Source: Acidobacteriota bacterium | Lineage (GTDB): Bacteria; Acidobacteriota; Vicinamibacteria; Marinacidobacterales; Marinacidobacteraceae | Direction of reading: 5' to 3' | DNA: 64,000 bases | Assembly (NCBI GenBank): GCA_009840635.1 | Contig: VXNL01000053.1 | Coordinates: 20,658 to 84,657 of the forward strand | In this document: piece after piece, positions 30,945 through 38,459 of the stretch | Position numbering within the stretch: position 1 is the stretch's first letter | Layout of the letters: each line of letters opens with the position of its first letter | Translations under genes and position numbers: made by a program | Notes under the pieces: model-generated | Told to the model about the DNA's origin: nothing | Database searches by the model: none | The model's input: the letters and a program-made list of their open reading frames with translations, nothing else

Positions 30945-31541
30945 ATGACGCTCCCCGTCCTGCTGCTGGCGTTCTACGGGATGACCGTGGTGCGGGCGGT
31001 GCTCGTTCGCCGGAGAACGGGGATCAACCCGGTGAAGCTGAAGGCGGACGACTCGGTTCACGAAGTGACGGGCCGGGTTCTGAAGGCGAGCATCGGGACC
31101 TGGCTGCTCATCAGTCTGGTGTACGCCTTTGCCCCCGAACTGAAGCCGTGGCTGGTCCCCATCCAGTACCTCGAGACCGAGGCCGTTCACCGGACCGGCG
31201 CCATCGTCGCCACGATCGCGATCCTGTGGATCGGCATCGGGCAGGCCCAGATGTCCGGTTCCTTCCGCATGGGAATCGATGCTTCCGAGAAGACGGCCCT
31301 CGTCCGTCACGGGTTCTTCTCGTGGTCGCGAAACCCCATCTACCTCGGTCTCCTGACGGGGGTGGCCGGGTTCTTTCTGGTGGCGCCCAACGCCCTCAGC
31401 TTCGGCGCCTTCGTCGCCGCCTGGACCGGGATCAAGATCCAGGTTCGGCTGGAGGAGGAATACCTGCTCTCCCACCACGGCGACGCCTACCGGGAGTACC
31501 GGGCCACCGTGCGGCGGTGGATCGGGACGCGGCGCGGCTGA
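30945..31541 (+). CDS. Isoprenylcysteine carboxyl methyltransferase-family membrane protein
   Basis: A 198-residue protein with about five hydrophobic segments (VLLLAFYGMTVVRAVLV; IGTWLLISLVYAFAP; GAIVATIAILWIGIG; IYLGLLTGVAGFFLVAPNAL). The C-terminal catalytic core of the ICMT/PEMT methyltransferase family is visible: LVRHGFFSWSRNPIYLG and RLEEEYLLSHHGDAYREYRA. Family members methylate isoprenylated cysteines or phospholipids; bacterial substrates are mostly unknown. It starts 8 bp after the LLM gene. The C-terminus is basic. Confidence 0.85.
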   Translation: MTLPVLLLAFYGMTVVRAVLVRRRTGINPVKLKADDSVHEVTGRVLKASIGTWLLISLVYAFAPELKPWLVPIQYLETEAVHRTGAIVATIAILWIGIGQAQMSGSFRMGIDASEKTALVRHGFFSWSRNPIYLGLLTGVAGFFLVAPNALSFGAFVAAWTGIKIQVRLEEEYLLSHHGDAYREYRATVRRWIGTRRG

Positions 31542-31593
31542 CCGGAGGTAGGCCAACAGCCGTTATGGCGCCGCCGGCCGCGCGGCGTACCCG

Positions 31594-31750
31594 CTGCACC
31601 CGGCGATAACCGGGCCGGCGGGCATCTGCACCGAGCGATATCGGGGCCGGCGGGCGCCTGCACCCAGCGATAGCGAGGTCGGCGGGCGGCTGCATCCAGC
31701 GACATCGGGGCCGGCTGGCGGCTGCACCCAGCGATAACCGGGCCGGTGTT
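31594..31750. repeat. Five-copy 32-bp tandem repeat array
   Basis: CTGCACCCAGCGATAACCGG-type units begin at 31594, 31626, 31658, 31690 and 31722, exactly 32 bp apart. Each holds CTGCA(C/T)C(C/G)(A/G)GCGA and then a GGGCCGG block. 32 is not a multiple of three, so the array is not coding in one frame. It lies in the 348-bp gap before the hendecad-protein gene. 32 bp is about three turns of B-DNA, so all copies face the same way. The unit boundaries lack spacers, so this is not a CRISPR. Confidence 0.9.
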
Positions 31751-31801
31751 CCGAGCCGGGTGGGATGTCGCTTCGCTTCGACTTTTCCACATTGGGCCCG
31801 C

Positions 31802-31862
31802 AAACGGGAAAAAAGCGCCCCGTTTTACGTCTGAACCAGAAAGGCCGGGTGCATGCCCGGCC
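31802..31862 (+). promoter_or_regulatory. Two hairpins in the leader of the small membrane-protein gene
   Basis: AAACGGG (31802-31808) pairs with CCCGTTT (31819-31825) across an A-rich loop and is followed by TTACG; GGCCGGG-TGCATG-CCCGGCC (31843-31862) is a 7-bp stem. They lie 28 bp upstream of the ATG at 31890. They could form a leader that limits read-through from the upstream operon or protects the mRNA. No T-run follows, so terminator strength is doubtful. Confidence 0.4.
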
Positions 31863-31889
31863 CCGGCGAGAAACAAGAAAGGAGTTGTC

Positions 31890-32273
31890 ATGTCCGAATC
31901 CACCATCCCCCCTGCCGAAACGGTTGCCGCGCCGAGGGCGGCTCCCTACACTGGCGACATGGACATCGGCCGCCCGGTTCCCGTCCCCTGGTGGAGGGAG
32001 GCGGTACGGTCCTGGGTGCCGGTGCTGGGGATCGCCGCCGTGCTCGTCTTCCAGATGGTCAGCCTGCAACAGCAGATCGGTGATCTGCGGACGGACTTCC
32101 ACCGGGAGATGGGCGATCTACGGACCGACATCCAGCGGGACATGGGTGACCTGAGGACGGACATGCAGAGGGAGATGGGTGACCTGCGGGATGAACTCCG
32201 GACGGAGATGAGCATCCTGGGGGAGCGGATCACCCGGCTGGAAACGCTGCTCGAGCCGCGGGCGGAGCGGTAG
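31890..32273 (+). CDS. Small single-span membrane protein with four 11-residue coiled-coil repeats
   Basis: 127 residues. A strong ribosome site (AAAGGAG, 6 nt) precedes the ATG at 31890. Order: a disordered Pro/Ala N-terminus (residues 1-40), one transmembrane helix (about 43-59, VPVLGIAAVLVFQMVSL), then four perfect-length hendecads: GDLRTDFHREM (64-74), GDLRTDIQRDM (75-85), GDLRTDMQREM (86-96), GDLRDELRTEM (97-107), and a final coil. Hendecads make right-handed coiled coils, so it probably forms a stalk from the membrane. Not recognised beyond this; it is flanked by repeat arrays on both sides. Orientation of the coil is uncertain. Confidence 0.85.
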   Translation: MSESTIPPAETVAAPRAAPYTGDMDIGRPVPVPWWREAVRSWVPVLGIAAVLVFQMVSLQQQIGDLRTDFHREMGDLRTDIQRDMGDLRTDMQREMGDLRDELRTEMSILGERITRLETLLEPRAER

Positions 32274-32287
32274 AGCGCGGCGCCGCC

Positions 32288-32500
32288 TGCGGGCCTGCGG
32301 CCCGCGTGCCCACCGGAGGTCGGCGTTCCAAGCCGGGTGCGTCACCTGGGCTCGCCGCGCTGCGCCGTTGCGGGCCTGCGGCCCGTGTGCCGACCGGAGA
32401 CCGGCGTTCCAAGCCGGGTGTGCCGTCTGGAGGTGGAGCCCTACGCGCTGGCGGGCCTGCGGCCCGCGTGCCGGCTGAAGCCGGCGCTCCAAGCCATGTG
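32288..32500. repeat. Three-copy 81-bp tandem array of REP-like units
   Basis: GGGCCTGCGGCCCG starts at 32291, 32372 and 32453, exactly 81 bp apart. Each is followed by a GTGCC spacer and a second palindrome of the REP family (ACCGGAGGTCGGCGTTCCAA, ACCGGAGACCGGCGTTCCAA, GGCTGAAGCCGGCGCTCCAA). The rest of each unit is diverged. It fills the 232-bp gap between two convergently transcribed genes and may act as a bidirectional transcript end. Confidence 0.85.
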
Positions 32501-32505
32501 CGCCC

Positions 32506-33591
32506 CTACGGGGTCCAGGCCTCGGCGCGTTCCAGGAACACCGAGGGGTTGTCCAGCCACTCGGCGTAACCGATGTTCCGTTCGTCGGTGAGGTAGTCGA
32601 GCTTGTCGTCGAGACAGGCGAGTAGGACTTCCTCGCCCTGGTCGAGGGCGAATCCGCCGAGTTCGAACTCCGTGTCGAGGGCGGTCACCGCGAAGAAGCC
32701 GTCGGAGGCTGCTTCCGCGACCCGGTTCGCGATCTCGTCGCCCGCCAGCGCGTCCACTCCCCGGGTGGCCAACACCAGCAGTTGCTCGGACCGGGGCAAC
32801 TCGGCGCCGAAGAAGACGACCTGCGGATAGCCGGGAGACGGCGGCTCCAGGTGGCTGCGTCCGGAAAGGTTCGCGGACGATCCGCTCGCGGCGATGCGAA
32901 AGGCCTCGGTGCCGTCGGCGACGACGGTCCCTTCGGGGGTGGTGACGCTGGTCCCCACCAGCAGCACGCCTCCGTCATCGATGAGGCCGACGATCTGCAG
33001 GAAGCGGGACTCGCCGGTCGTCTCCACCGAGACGCCGACGCGGAACTCGCTCGTCAGATGGCTGTATTCGCGGAGCGTCGCGGCGTCGGCGCCGCGCACG
33101 AGGAGCGAGTGACGGAACTCGATGTGCCCCGATGTGAACGCGACCGCGGGGGCGCCGGACGGGTCCAGGGTACGTTCCTCCAGGATCGTGATGCCGCCTC
33201 CGACGAGGTCGAACTCCGGGGTGGCCGGAAGCAACCAGATCCCCGGCCAGACGTCGATGCCGCGGCGGTCGAAGGAGAGGCCGGCGCCGTCCATCGCCTC
33301 GAGCGCGCTCAGGAGATCGGCCTCGTAGCCGCGATGCTCGTCGAACGCCGTCGATTCCGGGTCGGGATCACCGCGGTAACTGATCGGCTCGTAGGAGGCG
33401 AAGAAGCCGAACTCGAGGACGCGCCCTTCCTCGGCGCAGCGGACGGGCGGCGGCGCAGTGGGCGCGGGAGCCGGGTCGGGAGCCGTCGGCGAAGTCGATG
33501 GGCCGTCCGAACCTTCATCGCACCCGCCAGCCGCGACGCCGAAGACGAACGCGGCGGCCAGGAGCGGACGGCGGGCGCCGGACCGCGTCAT
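32506..33591 (-). CDS. Solute-binding protein family 3-like lipoprotein
   Basis: A 361-residue exported protein with signal MTRSGARRPLLAAAFVFGVAAGGC (lipidation Cys 24, lipobox AGGC is loose), a Pro/Thr-rich spacer, then the two-lobed amino-acid-binding fold: LEFGFFASYEPISYRG, HRGYEADLLSALEAMDGAGL, DLVGGGITILEERTL and FTSGHIEFRHSLLVRG. No permease or ATPase genes are nearby, so it may be an orphan binding protein or a sensor or enzyme-like relative. It overlaps dapF by 4 bp (ATGA). Ligand unknown. Confidence 0.8.
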   Translation of the reverse strand: MTRSGARRPLLAAAFVFGVAAGGCDEGSDGPSTSPTAPDPAPAPTAPPPVRCAEEGRVLEFGFFASYEPISYRGDPDPESTAFDEHRGYEADLLSALEAMDGAGLSFDRRGIDVWPGIWLLPATPEFDLVGGGITILEERTLDPSGAPAVAFTSGHIEFRHSLLVRGADAATLREYSHLTSEFRVGVSVETTGESRFLQIVGLIDDGGVLLVGTSVTTPEGTVVADGTEAFRIAASGSSANLSGRSHLEPPSPGYPQVVFFGAELPRSEQLLVLATRGVDALAGDEIANRVAEAASDGFFAVTALDTEFELGGFALDQGEEVLLACLDDKLDYLTDERNIGYAEWLDNPSVFLERAEAWTP

Positions 33592-34460
33592 CGGCGTTCG
33601 GGTCGCTCCGACCGAGGGACCGTGGACCCGGAGACAAGGCCGAAGGCGCCCTCGAAGACCCGGGTCACCGGCCCCTCCATCAGCGGCGCCTCGCCGGTGA
33701 AGTCGATATGGATCAGGTCACCGCTCGCCACCCGGACGGGGACGGCCGCCGGCCAGCCGAGGAAGCGATGCGCCACCGTGACCGCCGCCGTGGCCCCGGT
33801 CCCGCACGCGAGGCACTCGGCCTCGACGCCCCGTTCGAAGGTGCGGAGCCGGATCTCTCCCGAACCTTCGTCCAGCGCGATGAAGTTGGCGTTCGCGCCG
33901 GCTGGGAAAACCTCGTGCCGCCGGATCGCGCTGCCCCGGCGGTCCACGTCCACGGCACCGACATCCGGGACGACTTCGATGGCGTGCGGAACGCCCACCT
34001 CCAGCGCGAACAGCTCTGCCTCGCCGCCGGGGAGGTCGGACAGCCGGAGGCGGCGGATCGGACTCGGCTTCGTCATCGCCACCCGCACCGTCGCCGCACC
34101 GGCGGCGCTCGCCAGGATGTCGGCTCGCAGCACCCCCGCCGGCGTCGCGATCCGCTGCGAGATCCCACCCGCCCCGATCTCCCGGGCGAAGACCGCGGCG
34201 CAGCGGGTGCCGTTGCCGCAGAGTTCTCCCTCGCTGCCGTCGGCGTTGAAGTACCGCATCACGTAGTCGGCATCCTGCCGCTGCCCGCCGCGCTCGACCA
34301 GGATCAGGCCGTCGGCCCCGATCCCGAGCTTGCGGCGGCATGCCCGCCGGGCGAGCGGGGGCTTCTCCGCCTCTTCAATGGCGCCGCCGCGGTTGTCCGC
34401 GACGACGAAGTCGTTGCCGGCCCCCGACATCTTGACAAAGCGGAGGTTGGAAACCGGCAT
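33588..34460 (-). CDS. dapF: Diaminopimelate epimerase
   Basis: Converts LL- to meso-diaminopimelate for lysine and peptidoglycan. Both catalytic cysteines are present: NADGSEGELCGNGTRC and ECLACGTGATAAVTV; the start LRFVKMSGAGNDFVVAD is the family N-terminus. At 290 residues it is normal length. It starts 8 bp after the selD-fusion stop and overlaps the next gene by 4 bp, forming a three-gene minus-strand operon. Confidence 0.96.
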   Translation of the reverse strand: MPVSNLRFVKMSGAGNDFVVADNRGGAIEEAEKPPLARRACRRKLGIGADGLILVERGGQRQDADYVMRYFNADGSEGELCGNGTRCAAVFAREIGAGGISQRIATPAGVLRADILASAAGAATVRVAMTKPSPIRRLRLSDLPGGEAELFALEVGVPHAIEVVPDVGAVDVDRRGSAIRRHEVFPAGANANFIALDEGSGEIRLRTFERGVEAECLACGTGATAAVTVAHRFLGWPAAVPVRVASGDLIHIDFTGEAPLMEGPVTRVFEGAFGLVSGSTVPRSERPERR

Positions 34461-34468
34461 TCACGCGC

Positions 34469-36739
34469 TCACGCGCTCCGAATCGTAGCCACCGCGCCAT
34501 CCTCGGAGCGGGGAAACACGGTTCCGATCCGGACCGCCTCCACGTTCGCGTCCTGGAGCCGGCCCAGGAAGTCCTCGGACCGGGCTTCGGGCACCCCCGC
34601 GAGGAAACCGCCCGCGGTCTGCGGATCGAACAGCAACTCGAGACGGGGATGCCGCGAGGCCTCGGCCTCGATCCGGATCGCCTTCGCGATCCTGCGGTTC
34701 GCCTCGTGCGCGGTGCTGCGGAGGCCGGAACCGAGGAGCTCCTCGGCGCCGGGCAAAGCGGGCAGCGTTGAAACGTCCAGTTCCGCCGACAAGCCGCTGG
34801 CCCGCAGCATCTCGGCGAGATGGTTCATGAGTCCGAAGCCGGTCACGTCGGTCGCCGCGCGGAGGCCCGCCGCCACCGCCGCCCGGGCCGCCTTCTCGTT
34901 GGGACACACCATCTGGGCGGTGGCCGCCTGGAGCCACGCGCCCCTTCCCTGGCCGAGCATGACGCCCCGCAGCACGACCCCGCTGCCGAGCCGCTTGGTC
35001 AGGTAGAGCCCGTCCCCGGCCTCGAGGCCGTCGAGCGTCAGCAGGCGGTCCCCGATCGGGTGCCCTTCCACCGAGAAGCCGACGGTCAACTCGGGACCGA
35101 CCGTGGTGTGGCCGCCCAGCAGGGCAACCCCGATTTCGTCCAGGAGCGAGCGGGCGCCCGCGAGGAGTTGGTAGAGCGTCTCCGCGCCGGCTTCGGGGGT
35201 CTCGTCCTCGGGGAGGTTGACGAGCGCCATCGCGTACCGCGGGGCGGCGCCGGTGGCGAACAGATCGGACAGCGCGTTGGCCGCCGCGACCTTGCCGTTC
35301 AGCCAGTGGTCGCCGCTGAACGCCTTGAACCAGTCCACGCTCGACACCACCACGTCGCCGCGCGGGGTGGCGAAGGCGGCGGCGTCGTCGGACTGGTCGA
35401 GCCCGAGGCGAACGCTCCCGTTCCCTGCGTCGGCTCCGGCGCCGAGTTCGTCGCGCAGGCGGCCGAGCGCCCGGTCGAGGGTGGTCTGGCCGGCCTTCGC
35501 CGCGCAGCCGCCGCACACCATCGCCTCCATCGCGGTCCGGTCCATCCGGGAGAACTCGCCGGTGGTCCCGCCGCCGTCGTCGAGCACCTGGAACTTCCGC
35601 ATAAACTTCCGGTCGATCCGGTCCTTGAGGTTCATCACCCAGCGGCCCTCGAAGGACGTTCCCCACTTCGCCCCGAGCGCGCTGCCGTCTCCCAGGTTGA
35701 GCAGGGTCAGAAAGTCCGGCTGTGGGCGGTAACCGCGGAGCGGTCTTCCGGCAACCACCCGCCGCAGGTTGTCGGCGATGAACGGCCCCTGCCGCACCGC
35801 GTACACCCCCGCCTTCGGGGTCGCCGGCCAGTCCTCGAGGGTCGCGCAGTCCCCCACCGCGAAGATCCGGTCGTCGCCCAGGGTCTGGAGCGTCGGGCGG
35901 GTGAGCACAAAACCGTGCTCGTCGAGGGGCAGCCCCGAATCGCGGAAGACGTCCAGGCTTCCGGCGCCCACCGCCCAGATGAGGGAGTCGGCGGGGACGA
36001 CCTCACCGCCCTCGAGCCGGACGCCGCCGTCCTCGGCCGCGGCGACCCAGGCGCCCGTGCGGATCGAGATTCCCCGGGCCGCGGCATTGCGGCGGGCCCG
36101 GCTCGCCAGCGAGGGCGGGAACCCGGTGAGCACCTCGGGAAGCGCCTGGAGCAGCGTGATCCGGAGCGCGCGCTCGATCCCGGCGCGGCGAGCCGCCGCC
36201 AGCAGCCGTTCCCGGACGGTGAACGCCAGCTCGATGCCGCCGGTGCCTCCCCCGGCGACCACCACCTCGAACGGCCGGTCCGCGGCATGCGCCAGAAAGG
36301 ACGACGAGAGCGTCCCGATCTCCCGCACCAGGCGCGCGATCGGACGGGTGGCTCGGGCCCGCTCCCGGACGCCGGGCAGGTCGAGTCCGGCGACGGTGCT
36401 ACCGATGTCGAAGGAGACGAAGTCGTAGGCGAGCGGGGCGCGCCCCGCGAGCCGGATGCGCCGGTCGGGCGGATCCACTCCCACCGCGGGCGTGAGGACG
36501 ACTTCGGCGCCCGCCAGCCGGGCCAGCGGGACCACGTCGATCTCCAGCTCCGAGGCCCGGTACTGACCGGCGACGAACCCGGGCACCATCCCGGAGTAGA
36601 CGGCGACCGGCGTGTCGAGCACCACCGTCACTCGGGCCTCGGGCCACGGGCGCATCATCATCCGGCGCAGGACCTGGACGTGGGAATGGCCACCGCCCAC
36701 CAGGACGACGTGGGGCCGGTGGGCCGTGTTCTCACGCAT
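34469..36739 (-). CDS. selD: NADH dehydrogenase-like / selenophosphate synthase (SelD) fusion
   Basis: A 756-residue fusion. The N-terminal ~390 residues are an FAD-dependent NDH-2/sulfide-quinone-reductase-like domain (VVLVGGGHSHVQVLRRMMMR; VVVAGGGTGGIELAFTVRER; IFAVGDCATLEDWP). From about residue 405 it is SelD: VCGGCAAKAG carries the catalytic Cys and Lys (equivalent to E. coli C17 and K20), then VSSVDWFKAFSGDHWLNGKV, LLGGHTTVGPELTVGFSVEG, ATDVTGFGLMNHL and LLFDPQTAGGFLAGV. SelD makes selenophosphate from selenide and ATP. Such fusions are known in cyanobacteria and others; the oxidoreductase domain's role is unsettled. ATG 36739 chosen over a TTG at 36778. Confidence 0.94.
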   Translation of the reverse strand: MRENTAHRPHVVLVGGGHSHVQVLRRMMMRPWPEARVTVVLDTPVAVYSGMVPGFVAGQYRASELEIDVVPLARLAGAEVVLTPAVGVDPPDRRIRLAGRAPLAYDFVSFDIGSTVAGLDLPGVRERARATRPIARLVREIGTLSSSFLAHAADRPFEVVVAGGGTGGIELAFTVRERLLAAARRAGIERALRITLLQALPEVLTGFPPSLASRARRNAAARGISIRTGAWVAAAEDGGVRLEGGEVVPADSLIWAVGAGSLDVFRDSGLPLDEHGFVLTRPTLQTLGDDRIFAVGDCATLEDWPATPKAGVYAVRQGPFIADNLRRVVAGRPLRGYRPQPDFLTLLNLGDGSALGAKWGTSFEGRWVMNLKDRIDRKFMRKFQVLDDGGGTTGEFSRMDRTAMEAMVCGGCAAKAGQTTLDRALGRLRDELGAGADAGNGSVRLGLDQSDDAAAFATPRGDVVVSSVDWFKAFSGDHWLNGKVAAANALSDLFATGAAPRYAMALVNLPEDETPEAGAETLYQLLAGARSLLDEIGVALLGGHTTVGPELTVGFSVEGHPIGDRLLTLDGLEAGDGLYLTKRLGSGVVLRGVMLGQGRGAWLQAATAQMVCPNEKAARAAVAAGLRAATDVTGFGLMNHLAEMLRASGLSAELDVSTLPALPGAEELLGSGLRSTAHEANRRIAKAIRIEAEASRHPRLELLFDPQTAGGFLAGVPEARSEDFLGRLQDANVEAVRIGTVFPRSEDGAVATIRSA

Positions 36740-36849
36740 GATGGTCAGGGCGCAGCGGCGAAAGTATCGGCCATACAATCGCGGGTCCGGCGAATCGCGG
36801 AACCAGGGGAGGCTTCGGCATCCATCCCGCAGCCGGGAGGAGACGATCC

Positions 36850-38454
36850 ATGAATCACCACTTGACGAATCTGCGGCAGCATCCCGCGCTCCCGCTCATT
36901 GGCGCGCTCCTGCTCGCGGTCGCCTTCGGCTGCGCGGGGGGCGGGGACGAACCGTTCATGGAGCAGCCCTGCACGGATGAGATGAGCCTCAACGAATGTC
37001 TCGTCTTCCGCTCGGCCCAGTTCGAACTCGACACCGAGCGGGAGCACCCGCCGCGCGGGTTCCTGGATCCCGACGTGTTCATCGAGCACGAGGCGTCCGG
37101 CTTCGCCAAGGTGCTCTGCTCGGCGGTCTTCCTGACCGGGCTCGATTTCGAAGCCGCCCAGCATCAGATCGGCGGCTTCACCTCCCGCTACCGGTACCGC
37201 GACCGGCTCCTGGGGCGGGAGATCGACATGGACAACGGACGGGTCCACATCACGACGGACACCGGCGTGACGAGGACCGCGGTCCACCACGGCGACCAGG
37301 GTTGCGTCACGCTGCCGATCGGCGAGGACGGCCCCTTCTACGAGACCGTGCCCGTCACCTCCACCGTGAACCAGGACGACCCCTGGCCGATGGGGGACGT
37401 GCTCCCGGACGAGCCGCTGCCGGAAGACGTGGACGCCGAGAAGCTGGAGGCGGCCGTGGACGCGGCCTTCGAGGACGGCGCCATGACGCTCGCCTTCGTG
37501 GTGCTCCACCGGGGCCGGCTGGTGGCGGAGCGCTACCGCGAGGAGGACGGGATCACCAAGGACACCCCGCTCGAGAGCTGGTCCATGAACAAGAGCCTTT
37601 CCGCGACCCTGCTCGGGATCCTCATTACCCAGGGCGATTACACCCTCGACCAGCTCGCGCCGATCGACGCCTGGCACGAGGATCCGAACGACGTGCGCGG
37701 CACCATCCGGATCCAGGACATCCTGCAGATGTCCAGCGGACTCCGCTGCCTCAACGCCGGCGATCCCGAGTGGGACGAAGCGACCATGGGCTATCCGGAC
37801 CACCTCTACCTCTACACCAGCACCGTGGATTCCCACGAATGGGCGACCCAGCGGGCGCCGCAGTGGGCGCCCAACACGGTCGGGCGGTACCGCAACTGCG
37901 ATCCGATCCTCACGAACCACATCGTGCGGCTCGGGGTCGAGGGCCGCGGTGAGAACTACCACCAGTTCCCGCAGAAGCACCTCTTCGACCCGATCGGCGC
38001 CAACCGGTTCGTCGCGGAGGCCGATCCCCACGGCAACTTCCTGCTGAACGGCTACGGCTTCGGCAGCGGACGGGCCTGGGCCCGGCTCGGCCAGCTCTAC
38101 CTCGACGGCGGCATGGCCCCGAACGGCGAGCGGGTGCTCTCGGAGGAGTTCGTCGAGTTCGCGACCTCGGTGGCGCCCTCCTGGGAGGCCGACGGGCGGC
38201 CCATCTACGGCGGGCTCATCTGGATCAACAACCCGCCGCGCGGCGGCGAGAAGCGTTTCCCCGCGCTCCCCAACAGCACCTTCAGCTTCGCGGGCGCCGG
38301 CGGCCAGAGCACGATCATCGTCCCCGAGCACGAGATGGTGATCGCCCGGCTCGGGCTCTACGAGGGCTCGCTCGACGGGAGCGCCAACCGGGCGCTCCAG
38401 AACGCGCTGGGGATGCTGGTCGAGGCGATTCCCCGGGCCGACGCGTCAAACTGA
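36850..38454 (+). CDS. Exported serine hydrolase, beta-lactamase/class C family
   Basis: 534 residues with an N-terminal hydrophobic signal (IGALLLAVAFGC, Cys 28, weak lipobox). A ~160-residue N-terminal region with several Cys is unfamiliar; the class C beta-lactamase/DD-peptidase-like fold follows: FVVLHRGRLVAERYRE, the catalytic S245-M-N-K248, QMSSGLRCLNAGDPEW, YRNCDP (YxN-like) and GAGGQSTIIVPEHEMVIARL. Members include esterases and D-amino-acid peptidases, so the name beta-lactamase should not be read as resistance. First gene of the plus-strand PQQ cluster, 5 bp before the next. Confidence 0.85.
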   Translation: MNHHLTNLRQHPALPLIGALLLAVAFGCAGGGDEPFMEQPCTDEMSLNECLVFRSAQFELDTEREHPPRGFLDPDVFIEHEASGFAKVLCSAVFLTGLDFEAAQHQIGGFTSRYRYRDRLLGREIDMDNGRVHITTDTGVTRTAVHHGDQGCVTLPIGEDGPFYETVPVTSTVNQDDPWPMGDVLPDEPLPEDVDAEKLEAAVDAAFEDGAMTLAFVVLHRGRLVAERYREEDGITKDTPLESWSMNKSLSATLLGILITQGDYTLDQLAPIDAWHEDPNDVRGTIRIQDILQMSSGLRCLNAGDPEWDEATMGYPDHLYLYTSTVDSHEWATQRAPQWAPNTVGRYRNCDPILTNHIVRLGVEGRGENYHQFPQKHLFDPIGANRFVAEADPHGNFLLNGYGFGSGRAWARLGQLYLDGGMAPNGERVLSEEFVEFATSVAPSWEADGRPIYGGLIWINNPPRGGEKRFPALPNSTFSFAGAGGQSTIIVPEHEMVIARLGLYEGSLDGSANRALQNALGMLVEAIPRADASN

Positions 38455-38459
38455 CGCCC

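Noticed and set aside
31594..31750. CRISPR-like array
   Set aside because: The 32-bp units abut each other with no unique spacers and are diverged; no cas genes are present.
26040..36800. tRNA-Sec gene near selA or selD
   Set aside because: The intergenic stretches were read for a long tRNA with a TCA anticodon; none was seen. It is probably elsewhere in the genome.
36850..38454. Antibiotic-resistance beta-lactamase
   Set aside because: The SxxK and YxN motifs are shared with esterases and D-peptidases; the N-terminal extension and context with PQQ enzymes give no support for a resistance role.
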